64,000 nt of DNA from an uncultured Clostridium sp. (GCA_900553945.1 USFR01000001.1:1-64000), one strand, 5' to 3'; shown: positions 45,449 to 55,143, counted from the first letter of the stretch. Notes: generated by a model from the sequence alone, not told the origin. Made by a program: numbers and translations.

Positions 45449-47311
45449 CTATTCCTCTTCTTCATCAAACTGAGAATTATACAACGTCGCATAGAAGCCA
45501 TCCTTTGCAAGCAACTCATCATGAGTACCCTGCTCAACAATATCACCATTATTAATAACCAAAATCATATCAGCATTCTTAATAGTAGACAACCTATGAG
45601 CAATAATAAAACTCGTTCTACCCTTCATCAAATTATCCATAGCAGCCTGAATCTGAATCTCAGTTCTAGTATCAATTGAACTCGTAGCCTCATCCAAAAT
45701 CAAAATCTTAGGATCAGCCAAAATAACACGAGCAATAGTCAACAACTGCTTTTGACCAGCAGAGATATTACTTGTTTCCTCATTAAGTACCATATTATAA
45801 GAATTAGGTAAAGTTTTAATAAAATGATGAACATGAGCAGCCTTAGCAGCCTCAATAACCTCATCATCAGTAGCATCAGGCTTACTATACTTAATATTAT
45901 CCTTTATAGTTCCACTAAACAACCATGTATCCTGAAGAACCATACCAAAATGTTTTCTTAAATCGCCCTTCTTGAAATCCTTTATATCATATCCATCAAT
46001 AGTAATCTTACCATCATTCAAATCATAAAATCTCATAAGCAATTTAACAAGTGTAGTCTTACCAGCACCAGTTGGTCCAACAATCGCAATCTTTTGACCA
46101 TCTTTTACATCAGCATTAAAATCATTAATAACTATCTTATCAGGATTGTAACCAAACTTAACATGCTCAAATTTAATATTTCCCTTTAATGAATCAACAT
46201 CAGTTGGATTAGAAACTGCATCTTTTTCCTCTTCTTCATCTAAGAATTTCAAAACTCTTTCCAAAGCAGCAATCATAGTCTGAATCTGAGTCATAACCTG
46301 AGCAATCTCACCAATAGGTCTAGTAAATTGCTTATTATATTGAACAAAAGATTGAATATCACCAACTTGGATTTGACCATTAATAACAAAATATCCACCA
46401 ACAATTGCAACAGCAACATATCCTAAATTGCTAATAAAGTTCATAACCGGATACATAAAGCCCCCCATAAACTGAGACTTCCATCCAGCTGAATACAACT
46501 TTTGATTCTTCTCTTTAAACTCTTTTATAACTTCATCTTCTCTATTAAAAGCCTTTATAATACTTTGTCCGCCATAAACCTCTTCAACTTGACCATTAAC
46601 CTCACCCAAAATTTCTTGTTGAGCAGTAAAGTATTTTTGAGATCTATCAACAATATTCTTTACAACAAAAGCAGCTATAGGCAATATCAATAAAGAAATA
46701 AACGTCATAGGAATATTAATTGAAATCATCATAATCAATATACCAACAACAGTACAAACAGCAGTAATTATTTCAGTAATACTTTGATTGAAACTCTGTC
46801 CGAAAGTATCAATATCATTTGTTAATATTGATAAAACATCACCCTTGCTTTGCTTATCAAAAAAGTTCATAGGCAATTTATGAATTTTTTTAGATAATTC
46901 ATCTCTTAATCTATAAGTTAATTTTTGTGAAACATCAGTCATTACAAGACTTTGGACTAATGAACAAAGAGCACTTATAACATACAATGTAACCAAAATC
47001 ATAATTATGCGGAATATATAATCAAAATCTATTCCACCAGTTCCAGAAATCTTTTTAACAATACCAGTATAAATTTCTGTAGTCGCTTTACCTAATATCT
47101 TAGGTCCAACAATTGTAAAAATTGTTCCAGCAATAGCGAAAATGAAAACAATAATTAACTTCCATTTGTAATCGCCTAAATATCTTTTCATTAATTTATT
47201 TAATGTACCTTTAAAATCTTTAGCTTTTTCTCCAGCCCCAGCAGGTCCATGACCACCAGGTCCGCCTCTCATTGGCTTTTTCTTAATTTTCTTTAAATTT
47301 TTTTCGCTCAT
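45449..47311 (-). CDS. ABC multidrug-type exporter subunit (consensus ATPase site)
   Basis: 620-residue half-transporter: a Gly/Pro-rich N-terminal tail (MRGGPGGHGPAGAG), six-segment exporter membrane domain (~50-350), then ATPase with GPTGAGKTTL (~412), ISAGQKQLLTIARVI, LILDEATSSID and IAHRLS. Its catalytic Glu is present. It pairs with the 750-residue subunit 20 bases upstream as a heterodimeric exporter. Substrate unknown; TetR control suggests a toxic compound. Known relatives are YheI/YheH- and EfrAB-like pairs. Confidence 0.92.
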   Translation of the reverse strand: MSEKNLKKIKKKPMRGGPGGHGPAGAGEKAKDFKGTLNKLMKRYLGDYKWKLIIVFIFAIAGTIFTIVGPKILGKATTEIYTGIVKKISGTGGIDFDYIFRIIMILVTLYVISALCSLVQSLVMTDVSQKLTYRLRDELSKKIHKLPMNFFDKQSKGDVLSILTNDIDTFGQSFNQSITEIITAVCTVVGILIMMISINIPMTFISLLILPIAAFVVKNIVDRSQKYFTAQQEILGEVNGQVEEVYGGQSIIKAFNREDEVIKEFKEKNQKLYSAGWKSQFMGGFMYPVMNFISNLGYVAVAIVGGYFVINGQIQVGDIQSFVQYNKQFTRPIGEIAQVMTQIQTMIAALERVLKFLDEEEEKDAVSNPTDVDSLKGNIKFEHVKFGYNPDKIVINDFNADVKDGQKIAIVGPTGAGKTTLVKLLMRFYDLNDGKITIDGYDIKDFKKGDLRKHFGMVLQDTWLFSGTIKDNIKYSKPDATDDEVIEAAKAAHVHHFIKTLPNSYNMVLNEETSNISAGQKQLLTIARVILADPKILILDEATSSIDTRTEIQIQAAMDNLMKGRTSFIIAHRLSTIKNADMILVINNGDIVEQGTHDELLAKDGFYATLYNSQFDEEEE

Positions 47312-47331
47312 TATTTGTTCTCACTCCCTTT

Positions 47332-49584
47332 CTATTTCCTACTTAATTCTTCCTCTGATAATTGAGATAAAGCAATCTGTCTATATGTCTCACAATTCTC
47401 CATCAATTCCTCATGAGTACCTTTACCAACAATTTTTCCATCTTCCAATGTAATAATCTGATCAGCATTCAAAACCGTATTAATTCTTTGCGCAACAATA
47501 ATAACCGTCTTATCCTTTGTAACCTTTGCTAACTCTTCTCTTAAAACACAATCTGTTTTATAATCAAGAGCTGAAAAACTATCATCAAAAATATATATTT
47601 CAGGATCTGAAGCAATCGCTCTAGCAATTGATAATCTTTGCTTTTGGCCACCAGAAACATTCGTACCACCTTGAGAAATTGGTGCTTGATATTTTTCTGG
47701 TTTAGATTCAATAAACTCAGTAGCCTGAGCAATCTCAGCAGCTCTAACCATTTGCTCATCACTCATATTCACATTAGCAAACTTAATATTTGACTCAATT
47801 GTACCTGAGAACAACACACCCTTTTGAGGAACAAATCCAATAATATTTCTTAAATCCCTTTGAGTAACATCTTTAACATTAACTCCATCAACACAAAGTT
47901 CTCCACCAGTTACATCATAAAATCTAGGAATTAAATTAACAATTGTAGATTTACCACTACCTGTACTTCCTATTATGGCAGTAGTTTTTCCTGGTTCAGC
48001 AGTGAAATTAATATCAGTTAAAATTTCCATATCTGCATCAGGATATCTGAAAGAAACATTTTTAAATTCAACTAAACCTTTTTTAGTTTCATTAAAGCTC
48101 TTTGTTTCTTCTTTATCTTTAATACTCAAATCTGTATCTAAAATCTCATTAATTCTGTTAGCAGAAATAGCAGCTCTTGGAAGCATTATAGAAATCATAG
48201 ATAGCATCAAGAACGCCATAACAATTTGCATTGTATATTGAATAATTGCCATCATATCTCCAACCTGCATTACTCCAGAATCAATATTATGACTGCCAAA
48301 CCATACAATCATAAGAGCAATACCATTCATTATAAACATAAGCAAAGGCATCATAAATGACATAACTCTATTAACAAAAATATTAACTTTAGTTAAATCA
48401 AGATTTGCCATATCAAACCTTTTCTCTTCAGCATCTTCCTTATGGAAAGCTCTGATAACAGGTAATCCAGTCAAAATCTCTCTCGCAACTAAATTAATCT
48501 TATCAATTAAAATTTGCAACTTTTTAAATTTAGGCATAGCGACAATAAATAAAACAATAACAATTGCTAAAATACATAAAATTGCAAAACCAATAATCCA
48601 TACCATTGAAGTACTGCTCTTAGTAATAACTCTAATTAAACCACCAATTCCCATAATAGGAGCATATACAACAGTTCTAAATAGCATTTGAATCATACCC
48701 TGAATCTGTTGAATATCATTCGTACTTCTTGTAATTAATGAAGCAGTAGAAAATTCTCTAAACTCCTTAGTTGAATATTTAAGAACCTTTTCAAACACTT
48801 CATCTCTCAAATACTTACCTAGCTTACAAGCCATTCCAGATGAGAAGAACATTACAGTAACACCAGCTAACATTATCAAGAAAGCAACACCTAGCATTTT
48901 AAATCCAGATTTCCAAATATAACTTGTCTGAATTTTATCAGTATCCATACCAATAGCAGTATACTCAGCTTTAACAGCAGTAATAGCAGATTGATCAATC
49001 ATTCCTCCAACTTTGTCCTCAATTTGCTTTCCAAAATTCTCAATCATTTGCTTACTCTGCTCTTCTGGCATAGCCTTAATAATATCAATTAAACTCATAT
49101 CTTGGAACGCTGATTGAACTTCAGCAGGCAAACTTGCAATAACATATTGTTTCATAGGCTCTGACTTTTCAGAATCTTGTATAACATACATCATAACAAG
49201 CGGTTTAGCCATTACTCCTTCTAATTTTTCTCTATCTTCTTTTGAGATTTTCTTTAAAACATAAATGTTTTCATTCTCTAAAGCTGGATATTTTTTTAAA
49301 TCTTTTTCATAATCCTCACTATTTAAATTTGATTTAGATAATAAAGTATATTTATCTAAAATATAATCATCATCTTCTGTAGCAAGTAAAATATTTTGCA
49401 TTGATGCTTCCCTTATAGCATCAGGAACACAAGATTCTATACCACCTTGTTGAATACCTACATTAACGATTTTTGAAGTATAATCAGGTAATGCAAGTTC
49501 ACCCATTGCTTGAACAATAAGTAAAACAACAACAATCAAAACAGATTTCCATGCTTTTTTTAACTTCAGTAAAATTTTAAACAT
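47332..49584 (-). CDS. ABC multidrug-type exporter subunit (degenerate ATPase site, large external loop)
   Basis: 750 residues. Between membrane segments 1 (~12-30) and 2 (~225-250) lies a ~190-residue extracytoplasmic insertion (LLATEDDDYILDKYTLL onward). The ATPase has GSTGSGKSTIV, VSGGQKQRLSIARAI and FDDSFSALD: Asp replaces the catalytic Glu, typical of the non-catalytic partner of heterodimeric exporters. TetR gene 25 bases upstream, partner 20 bases downstream. Confidence 0.92.
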   Translation of the reverse strand: MFKILLKLKKAWKSVLIVVVLLIVQAMGELALPDYTSKIVNVGIQQGGIESCVPDAIREASMQNILLATEDDDYILDKYTLLSKSNLNSEDYEKDLKKYPALENENIYVLKKISKEDREKLEGVMAKPLVMMYVIQDSEKSEPMKQYVIASLPAEVQSAFQDMSLIDIIKAMPEEQSKQMIENFGKQIEDKVGGMIDQSAITAVKAEYTAIGMDTDKIQTSYIWKSGFKMLGVAFLIMLAGVTVMFFSSGMACKLGKYLRDEVFEKVLKYSTKEFREFSTASLITRSTNDIQQIQGMIQMLFRTVVYAPIMGIGGLIRVITKSSTSMVWIIGFAILCILAIVIVLFIVAMPKFKKLQILIDKINLVAREILTGLPVIRAFHKEDAEEKRFDMANLDLTKVNIFVNRVMSFMMPLLMFIMNGIALMIVWFGSHNIDSGVMQVGDMMAIIQYTMQIVMAFLMLSMISIMLPRAAISANRINEILDTDLSIKDKEETKSFNETKKGLVEFKNVSFRYPDADMEILTDINFTAEPGKTTAIIGSTGSGKSTIVNLIPRFYDVTGGELCVDGVNVKDVTQRDLRNIIGFVPQKGVLFSGTIESNIKFANVNMSDEQMVRAAEIAQATEFIESKPEKYQAPISQGGTNVSGGQKQRLSIARAIASDPEIYIFDDSFSALDYKTDCVLREELAKVTKDKTVIIVAQRINTVLNADQIITLEDGKIVGKGTHEELMENCETYRQIALSQLSEEELSRK

Positions 49585-49609
49585 TATTCCATATTCCTTT
49601 CTTTAAATT

Positions 49610-50218
49610 TTATTTCATAACACCATATCTTAAATAATCTAAATCACGTTTAAATGCTTTTTTAGTTTCTTCTTTAGAGTCTCCATTTTTAAAATCAATA
49701 GCATTTTTTATCATCATACTCATAATAATATGATATACACTTGCCAATTCCTCTGATGTAGTAATTCTATATTTAGACTTATCAATATGATTTAATAAAA
49801 CAGTATTAGTTATTTCCTTTGGAAAATCTTTTACAGCACTCTGGCACCCATATTTCTCTTGAAGTTTTTTAATATGTTCCATAACTTTTCTTTCTTTATT
49901 AACACCATCCATTTTTTGTTTATCGATAATTCTGTTAAACATCTCTTCAAAAGCTGCTAAAATATCGCCATCATTTTTATCAATTAATAAGCAAAATCTT
50001 TCCTCAGTATTTTTCAAATGATTTTTAATTAAAAATTCAACCAAATCATCTTTTGATTCAAAATATTGATAAAAACTTCCTCTTGGAATCTTAGCATCAA
50101 CAACAATATTCTTTATTAAAATGTCGCCATTTTCTGCTCTAAAAAACTCCTTTTTAGCAGCCTCAAGTACTTTATCCTGTTTTTCTTTAGGTAAATTATA
50201 AAATGTACTCTTAGGCAT
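49610..50218 (-). CDS. TetR/AcrR-family regulator of the ABC exporter
   Basis: 202 residues, N-terminal HTH (ILIKNIVVDAKIPRGSFYQY, ~33-52; FESKDDLVEFLIKN) and a helical ligand-binding C-domain. ATG follows AGGAGGGAGAAT. First gene of the operon; its promoter spacer is a perfect palindrome (50254-50270), so it probably represses itself and both exporter genes until a substrate binds. Confidence 0.92.
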   Translation of the reverse strand: MPKSTFYNLPKEKQDKVLEAAKKEFFRAENGDILIKNIVVDAKIPRGSFYQYFESKDDLVEFLIKNHLKNTEERFCLLIDKNDGDILAAFEEMFNRIIDKQKMDGVNKERKVMEHIKKLQEKYGCQSAVKDFPKEITNTVLLNHIDKSKYRITTSEELASVYHIIMSMMIKNAIDFKNGDSKEETKKAFKRDLDYLRYGVMK

Positions 50219-50247
50219 ATTCTCCCTCCTTTTTTCATTACATAGGA

Positions 50248-50276
50248 ATTATAAATGACACAATGTCATTTGTCAA
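50248..50276 (-). promoter_or_regulatory. tetR-ABC promoter with palindromic operator in the spacer
   Basis: TTGACA (50271-50276) and TATAAT (50248-50253) are separated by AATGACATTGTGTCATT, a 17-base spacer that is itself a perfect inverted repeat (7+3+7). Confidence 0.9.
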
Positions 50277-50330
50277 CATCGATATTTTAATAAACAAATC
50301 TTAAATTAAACTTAAAAAAATCTTAAACTA

Positions 50331-50363
50331 AAAAAACAATAGATTTAAAATCTACTGTTTTTT
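50331..50363 (-). terminator. Second terminator-like hairpin after rny
   Basis: AACAATAGATTT/AATCTACTGTT stem (one mismatch) with A/T6 flanks; lies upstream of the tetR promoter and backs up the first. Confidence 0.65.
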
Positions 50364-50415
50364 ATAAAATTTTATGTATCTTCCAACTATATTTGGAAAT
50401 AAGTATCATAAAACA

Positions 50416-50451
50416 AAAAAACATTAGCTATATAAATAACTAATGTTTTTT
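50416..50451 (-). terminator. Terminator of rny
   Basis: AAAACATTAG/CTAATGTTTT stem with T runs, 31 bases after the rny stop. Confidence 0.75.
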
Positions 50452-50481
50452 ATTTAAAACAAACTTTTTAAATTTGCCATT

Positions 50482-52026
50482 TTATTTTGCATATTCTATA
50501 GCTCTTGTCTCACGAATTACATTAACTTTAATTTGTCCTGGATATTCCATTTCAGCTTCGATTTTCTTAGCAACATCTCTTGCCAAAATAACCATATCAT
50601 TGTCTGAAATTTTATCAGGTTTAACAATTAATCTAATCTCTCTACCAGCTTGGATAGCAAATGACTTATCAACACCATTAAATGAATCAGCAATTGTTTC
50701 TAATTCTTGTAATCTCTTAATGTATGTTTCTATAGTCTCTCTTCTAGCACCAGGTCTTGATGCAGAAATTGCATCAGCAGCTTGTACTAAAACAGCCTCT
50801 AAGCTCTTAGGTTCAACATCACCATGATGAGCCTCAACAGCATTAATAACTAAATCATTTTCTTTATAACGTTTTAATATATCAACACCTATCTCAACAT
50901 GAGTACCTTCCATATCGTGATCTAAAGCTTTTCCAATATCATGTAACAAACCAGCTCTTCTAGCTAATTTAGGATTTAATCCTAATTCCTCAGCCATAAT
51001 TCTAGCCAGGTTTGAAACTTCTATAGAATGATTTAATACATTTTGACCATAACTTGTTCTATACTTCAATTTACCTAGAAGTTTAATAACATCTGGATGT
51101 AAACCATTTACACCAGTTTCTAAAACAGCTCTTTCTCCTTCTTCTTTTATGATTGCTTCAACTTCTTCTTTAGCCTTTTCAACCATTTCTTCAATCTTAG
51201 CAGGATGAATTCTTCCATCCTCTAAAAGTTTTTCAAGAGCGATTCTAGCTACCTCTCTTCTAAGCGGATCAAATCCAGAAATAATAACAGCTTCTGGCGT
51301 ATCATCAATAATTAAATCTATTCCTGTTAAAGTTTCAAGAGTTTTAATATTTCTTCCCTCTCTACCAATAATTCTACCTTTCATTTCATCATTAGGTAAT
51401 GAAACAACAGATACTGTAGTTTCAGAAGTATGATCTGCTGCGCATTTTTGAATTGCATAACAAACCATTTCTTTGGCAATTTTTGAAGAATCCTCTTTAT
51501 ATTTATTCTCAAAATCTTTAATCATTTGAGCCTTTTCAGGAATAATCTCATTTTCTAAAGAATCTAATAATTGCTTTTTAGCTTGGTCAACAGTTAAGCC
51601 GGAAATACGTTGTAACTCTGCAACCTCCTCAGCCTTTTTCTCTTCTAATTCTTGTTTTATAGCATCGTTTTCAACAATTCTCTTATCTAAGTCTTTTTCC
51701 TTATCTTCTAAAGATTGAACTCTTCTATCTAAATTTTCTTCTTTTTGAATCAATCTTCTTTCCTGTTGTCCAACTTCCGCTCTCCTCTCTTTAATCTCCT
51801 GATCTAAATCATTTCTAAGTTTAAGCATTTCCTCTTTTGCTTTAAAAATTTCTTCCCTCTTAGTATTTTCTGCTTCTATTTTCACATTCTCAAGTAATCT
51901 TTTAGCTTCATTTTCAGCACTTTGAATTTTAGATTCAGCAATTCTTTTTCTTATAGTAATTCCTAAAGGTATGAATATTGCTGCTGAGATTAAAAGAGTA
52001 ATTATAACAATAAGTACTTCACCCAT
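50482..52026 (-). CDS. rny: Ribonuclease Y
   Basis: Endoribonuclease that starts mRNA decay at the membrane. 514 residues: N-terminal membrane segment (~3-24), long Glu/Lys/Arg coiled coil (to ~190), KH domain GRIIGREGRNIKTLE (~217), HD domain LLHDIGKALDHDMEGTH (~358) and the C-terminal YPGQIKVNVIRETRA. All regions are in place. xerD is upstream. Confidence 0.97.
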   Translation of the reverse strand: MGEVLIVIITLLISAAIFIPLGITIRKRIAESKIQSAENEAKRLLENVKIEAENTKREEIFKAKEEMLKLRNDLDQEIKERRAEVGQQERRLIQKEENLDRRVQSLEDKEKDLDKRIVENDAIKQELEEKKAEEVAELQRISGLTVDQAKKQLLDSLENEIIPEKAQMIKDFENKYKEDSSKIAKEMVCYAIQKCAADHTSETTVSVVSLPNDEMKGRIIGREGRNIKTLETLTGIDLIIDDTPEAVIISGFDPLRREVARIALEKLLEDGRIHPAKIEEMVEKAKEEVEAIIKEEGERAVLETGVNGLHPDVIKLLGKLKYRTSYGQNVLNHSIEVSNLARIMAEELGLNPKLARRAGLLHDIGKALDHDMEGTHVEIGVDILKRYKENDLVINAVEAHHGDVEPKSLEAVLVQAADAISASRPGARRETIETYIKRLQELETIADSFNGVDKSFAIQAGREIRLIVKPDKISDNDMVILARDVAKKIEAEMEYPGQIKVNVIRETRAIEYAK

Positions 52027-52179
52027 TCATAATCAACCTCTTTTCCTATTAAATTTTCAATGTTCATTAAATATATAAATTTTACAACAATAAATAAATT
52101 TTATATTTTAATTCTAACCATATATATTTTATATGGATTAAAATGTTTTGTCAAGTAGACAATCTTGGAAAATGCAAGA

Positions 52180-52206
52180 AATCTCAATAATAAATTACTG
52201 AGATTT
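52180..52206 (-). terminator. Terminator after xerD
   Basis: AAATCTCA/TGAGATTT stem extended by TAAT pairs, followed by TTCTTGC on the minus strand. Confidence 0.6.
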
Positions 52207-52241
52207 CCAAATATACATATATAAACAATTTGTTTCAAACA

Positions 52242-53123
52242 CTATGCACGTGGATGAGCCTTATGATATACACTTCTTAAAGTCTCATCTTGAAATTTCA
52301 TATATACTTGTGTTGATGAAATGTCAGAATGACCTAACATCATTTGAATAGATTTCAAATCAGCACCATTTTGCAAAAGATGGGTTGCAAAAGAATGTCT
52401 CAAAACATGAGGAGTAATATCTTTAGTTATATGAGCTTGCTCTTTATAATATTTTATAATTTTCCAAAAACCTTGTCTTGTTAATCTCTTACCATTAACA
52501 TTAACAAACAAAGCTTTTTCATCTTCCTTTTTTATCATATATGGTCTAGCATTTTTCATATATTCATCCAAAGCTTTTATAGATAAATTTCCTAACGGAA
52601 TATTTCTTTTCTTAACACCATTTGTGCAAGTAACAAAAGCTTTATCAAAATTAACATCCTCTACATTCAAAGAAATAATTTCTGTAACTCTCATACCAGT
52701 AGCATAAGCAAATTCAAGCATCGCCTTATCTCTAATTCCTTTTAAATCAACATCCTTTGGTTGCTCAAGTAACAATTCAACTTCTTCTGAAGACAAAATA
52801 CTAGGTGCTTTTTTCTCAATTTTAGGAGACTGCATACCTTCTGTTGGATCCTTTCTAACTTTCTTCACACGTAATTGATATTGATAAAAAGATCTAATAG
52901 AAGCTAAATTTCTAGAAATTGTAGAAGTTTTCTTGCCTATCTTTTTTAAATGTTCAATGTAATCTTTTATCTCTTGTTGACCTAATTTTGAATAAATCAA
53001 TCCTTCGTTATCTAAATATTCTTGAAATTGTACAATATCTCTTCTATAAGACTGCAATGTATTTGCAGATAATTTTTTATCATTCTCTAAAAATTCTAAG
53101 AAAAGTTTTATTTGTTTTTCCAT
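52242..53123 (-). CDS. xerD: Tyrosine recombinase XerD-like
   Basis: 293 residues with N-terminal SAM-like core-binding domain (to ~105) and a catalytic domain with the R-K-H-R-H-Y set: YATGMRVTEI (R), GVKKRNIPLG (K), HVLRHSFATHLL (H,R), LGHSDISSTQVYMK (H,Y). Length and ending match XerC/XerD, which resolve chromosome dimers at dif; no dif-like site was identified nearby, and no integrase-type attachment site is seen, so it is read as housekeeping. Confidence 0.92.
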   Translation of the reverse strand: MEKQIKLFLEFLENDKKLSANTLQSYRRDIVQFQEYLDNEGLIYSKLGQQEIKDYIEHLKKIGKKTSTISRNLASIRSFYQYQLRVKKVRKDPTEGMQSPKIEKKAPSILSSEEVELLLEQPKDVDLKGIRDKAMLEFAYATGMRVTEIISLNVEDVNFDKAFVTCTNGVKKRNIPLGNLSIKALDEYMKNARPYMIKKEDEKALFVNVNGKRLTRQGFWKIIKYYKEQAHITKDITPHVLRHSFATHLLQNGADLKSIQMMLGHSDISSTQVYMKFQDETLRSVYHKAHPRA

Positions 53124-53261
53124 TATATTTTGTCCCCCATTCGAAATACTACATTCATCATGCTATAATTAGCAAATCAAAATTTATCATTTAATAGATA
53201 ATTTACATAACCTATTGCTGTATTATGTTATATCAAAACTATCGCCAAAAGTAAATACTTT

Positions 53262-53873
53262 TTACAGATATTTTTTTAACAAATACAAAAAATTTGTTGA
53301 TATATACGCTTCAAAAAAAGAAGAAATTATAACTAAACTCAAAGCAATTAAAACAAAAATAATATACCTAAATATCTCAAACTTAACGGCTCCAGATCCT
53401 TTTTTCGTTATAATTTTCACAAAATTAATTCCCGAAACTAAGACCATAAATATAGACATCATATATATTATATTATGTAAAACTAATGAATTACAAATGA
53501 AAATAATGGCTGTTTTAGCACTTTGTGTAGCAAATACCGCTGAAATAGTATATCCAATTGAAAACGCTCTTTTCAAAATAATATAGTAAACAATAGGAAT
53601 TCCAATTAACGTTGAAGATAAAAAAACGACAATAGAAAATTCAGTAACATTTTTCTTCAAAGAATTTACAAGAACAACACCTTTATCAGAATATTCATTA
53701 TTTTTCACAATCTCTATTTTTTCATTAATAAAATCTCTAATTTCCATTTGCTGAGTATCACTAGATTTATTTATTACAATTATTGAAACAACAATTCCAA
53801 TAATAAAAATAACTAATAACTTTACATATTCCATTAAATTATTTGAAAAATAATATTTTATAAATTGCCTCAT
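53262..53873 (-). CDS. spoIIM: Stage II sporulation protein M
   Basis: 203-residue membrane protein with about five segments; FIIGIVVSIIVI, FLSSTLIGIPIVYYIILKRAF (by region 81-101), GYTISAVFAT and the C-terminal SSFFEAYISTNFL end identify SpoIIM. It anchors the engulfment complex SpoIIDMP during sporulation. ATG follows AGGAGGAGCAA. Last recognisable core gene before the accessory block. Confidence 0.92.
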   Translation of the reverse strand: MRQFIKYYFSNNLMEYVKLLVIFIIGIVVSIIVINKSSDTQQMEIRDFINEKIEIVKNNEYSDKGVVLVNSLKKNVTEFSIVVFLSSTLIGIPIVYYIILKRAFSIGYTISAVFATQSAKTAIIFICNSLVLHNIIYMMSIFMVLVSGINFVKIITKKGSGAVKFEIFRYIIFVLIALSLVIISSFFEAYISTNFLYLLKKYL

Positions 53874-53976
53874 TTGCTCCTCCTTTTTTCAATGTCTATT
53901 CTAAAATAAAGAAATTATGCAAACATAAAGCAATTACAAAAAAAGAAATCACACACACAGTACATCATCAAAAAAT

Positions 53977-54106
53977 TAAGAAAATAGTATATTGGATTTT
54001 TTGCTCCTTGCTAAAATCTTTTCCCACCCACTAAACTTCGTTTAAAAGGTTAGGGAAAAACTTTCAAACTGCGCGTCGCTAAAAAATCCAATATACTATT
54101 TTCTTA
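53977..54106. repeat. Dispersed palindromic element, family B copy 3
   Basis: Perfect 26-bp terminal inverted repeats (outer TAAGAAAATAGTATATTGG). Inside, read on the minus strand: ACGCGCAGTTTGAAAG, TTTTTCCC, a central hairpin on ACTAAACTTCGTTT, then AGCAAGGAGC. Opposite orientation to copy 1, whose arms have a different but also self-complementary sequence. It marks the boundary between spoIIM and the accessory genes. Confidence 0.8.
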
Positions 54107-54142
54107 TAATAATCCAAATGTTTTTTATTAGAATTTTGCTTC

Positions 54143-54274
54143 CTATGATTTCTTTTCTTTTGTAATGTTAGCTAGTTTATCGGCATTTTCTTTTTGTTTA
54201 TCAAGCGGAAGCCATACAAATTCAGAGCAAACCTCTTCACCATACATGGTTGTATTTGGCTTTTTATCATCCAT
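54143..54274 (-). CDS. Small ORF of 43 codons
   Basis: MDDKKPNTTMYGEEV... ending ...NITKEKKS, 43 residues, with ATG after AGGTGTTATTT. Composition is protein-like (CSEFVWLPLDKQKENADKL). No family recognised; stands alone between repeat B3 and the first module protein. Confidence 0.5.
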   Translation of the reverse strand: MDDKKPNTTMYGEEVCSEFVWLPLDKQKENADKLANITKEKKS

Positions 54275-54376
54275 AAATAACACCTAAATTTAATTAAAAA
54301 TTAAACCTTATCCTTTCATAAAAAATTATATATTACTAAATATTATTTCAATTTCAAATAATAAATATACAAAAAA

Positions 54377-54400
54377 ATTTCTCCCCAACTGGGGAGAAAT
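54377..54400 (-). terminator. Terminator of the first module protein
   Basis: ATTTCTCCCC/GGGGAGAAAT stem with T7 on the minus strand. Closely like the terminator at 55084. Confidence 0.85.
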
Positions 54401-54418
54401 TCCAACTATGACTAGAAA

Positions 54419-54829
54419 CTAAAAATAGCAATAATAAGTACTGTTTTTTGTCTTAACTTCGCACACCTCCTGTGAAAGAAAATCGACTGATTTAATAGTT
54501 GACGTTTGGTAAACTCGCCTCTCGGCTTTATTACCATCTGTAACATCAAAGCAACTAAATCTGTCACCTACTCGTGGTGTTTCATACATGCCAACAAATT
54601 TAATATCTGAATCTTGAGCAGTCTGATCTTTTACAATGTACATTGTATTCCGTGTTTCCACGAGATAAGCATCGCCTACCTTAAACACCCACTGCACAAT
54701 CGATGAAACAACATTCTGCATTTCATAGTCACAACGACCTTTTCTTACAACAACTGTACACTCATACCGGCTCCCCTTTACAGGTTTAATTGTACCTAAT
54801 GCTAATCTAACTTTCTTTGACTTTGACAT
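54419..54829 (-). CDS. Two-module protein of unknown function (copy 1)
   Basis: 136 residues, no membrane segment or signal peptide. It consists of two copies of a ~50-residue beta-type module (17-67 and 86-135): an opening G-x-R-[YF]-x-C (GSRYEC, GDRFSC), a variable middle ending in SSI/TSTI, and a closing [EK]-T-[RK]-N-[ST]-x-Y (VETRNTMY, VKTKNSTYYC). The protein at 55144 carries two more copies. GC is visibly higher than the core genome. ATG follows TTAGGAGGTAACAATT. Single-gene unit with leader palindrome and terminator. No known domain identified. Confidence 0.8.
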   Translation of the reverse strand: MSKSKKVRLALGTIKPVKGSRYECTVVVRKGRCDYEMQNVVSSIVQWVFKVGDAYLVETRNTMYIVKDQTAQDSDIKFVGMYETPRVGDRFSCFDVTDGNKAERRVYQTSTIKSVDFLSQEVCEVKTKNSTYYCYF

Positions 54830-54880
54830 AATTGTTACCTCCTAAATATTTTTTTATTAATAAATGTCATTGCTACAACT

Positions 54881-54897
54881 GAAAACTCGAGGTTTTC
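54881..54897 (-). promoter_or_regulatory. Leader palindrome of module protein copy 1
   Basis: GAAAAC-CTCGA-GTTTTC (minus strand), 6-bp stem around CTCGA, about 50 bases before the start codon. The matching site before copy 2 differs by a compensating base pair. Confidence 0.6.
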
Positions 54898-55083
54898 TTT
54901 TTTTCAATAAAAGCCAAATGCTTATGTATAAATTATACCTATAATTAAAAAAATATGCAAATGTAAATATTATACTCATTTTAAAATTTTTCACTATCAA
55001 CTAATCATAAATCCATACATCAAGTAAAATTATCTAATAAATCTAATTCTATGTATAAATATAATATTTTTATACATAGAAAA

Positions 55084-55105
55084 GACTCCCCAATAATGGG
55101 GAGTC
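55084..55105 (-). terminator. Terminator of the second module protein
   Basis: GACTCCCC/GGGGAGTC stem followed by TTTTCT on the minus strand, about 40 bases past the stop. Confidence 0.85.
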
Positions 55106-55143
55106 CAGAAACAATGACAACAACTAACTTGACTTACAATAAC

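Noticed and set aside
52242..53123. XerD-like recombinase as the integrase of the accessory block
   Set aside because: Length and motifs fit housekeeping XerC/D, it lies between rny and spoIIM, and no attachment-site repeats were found.
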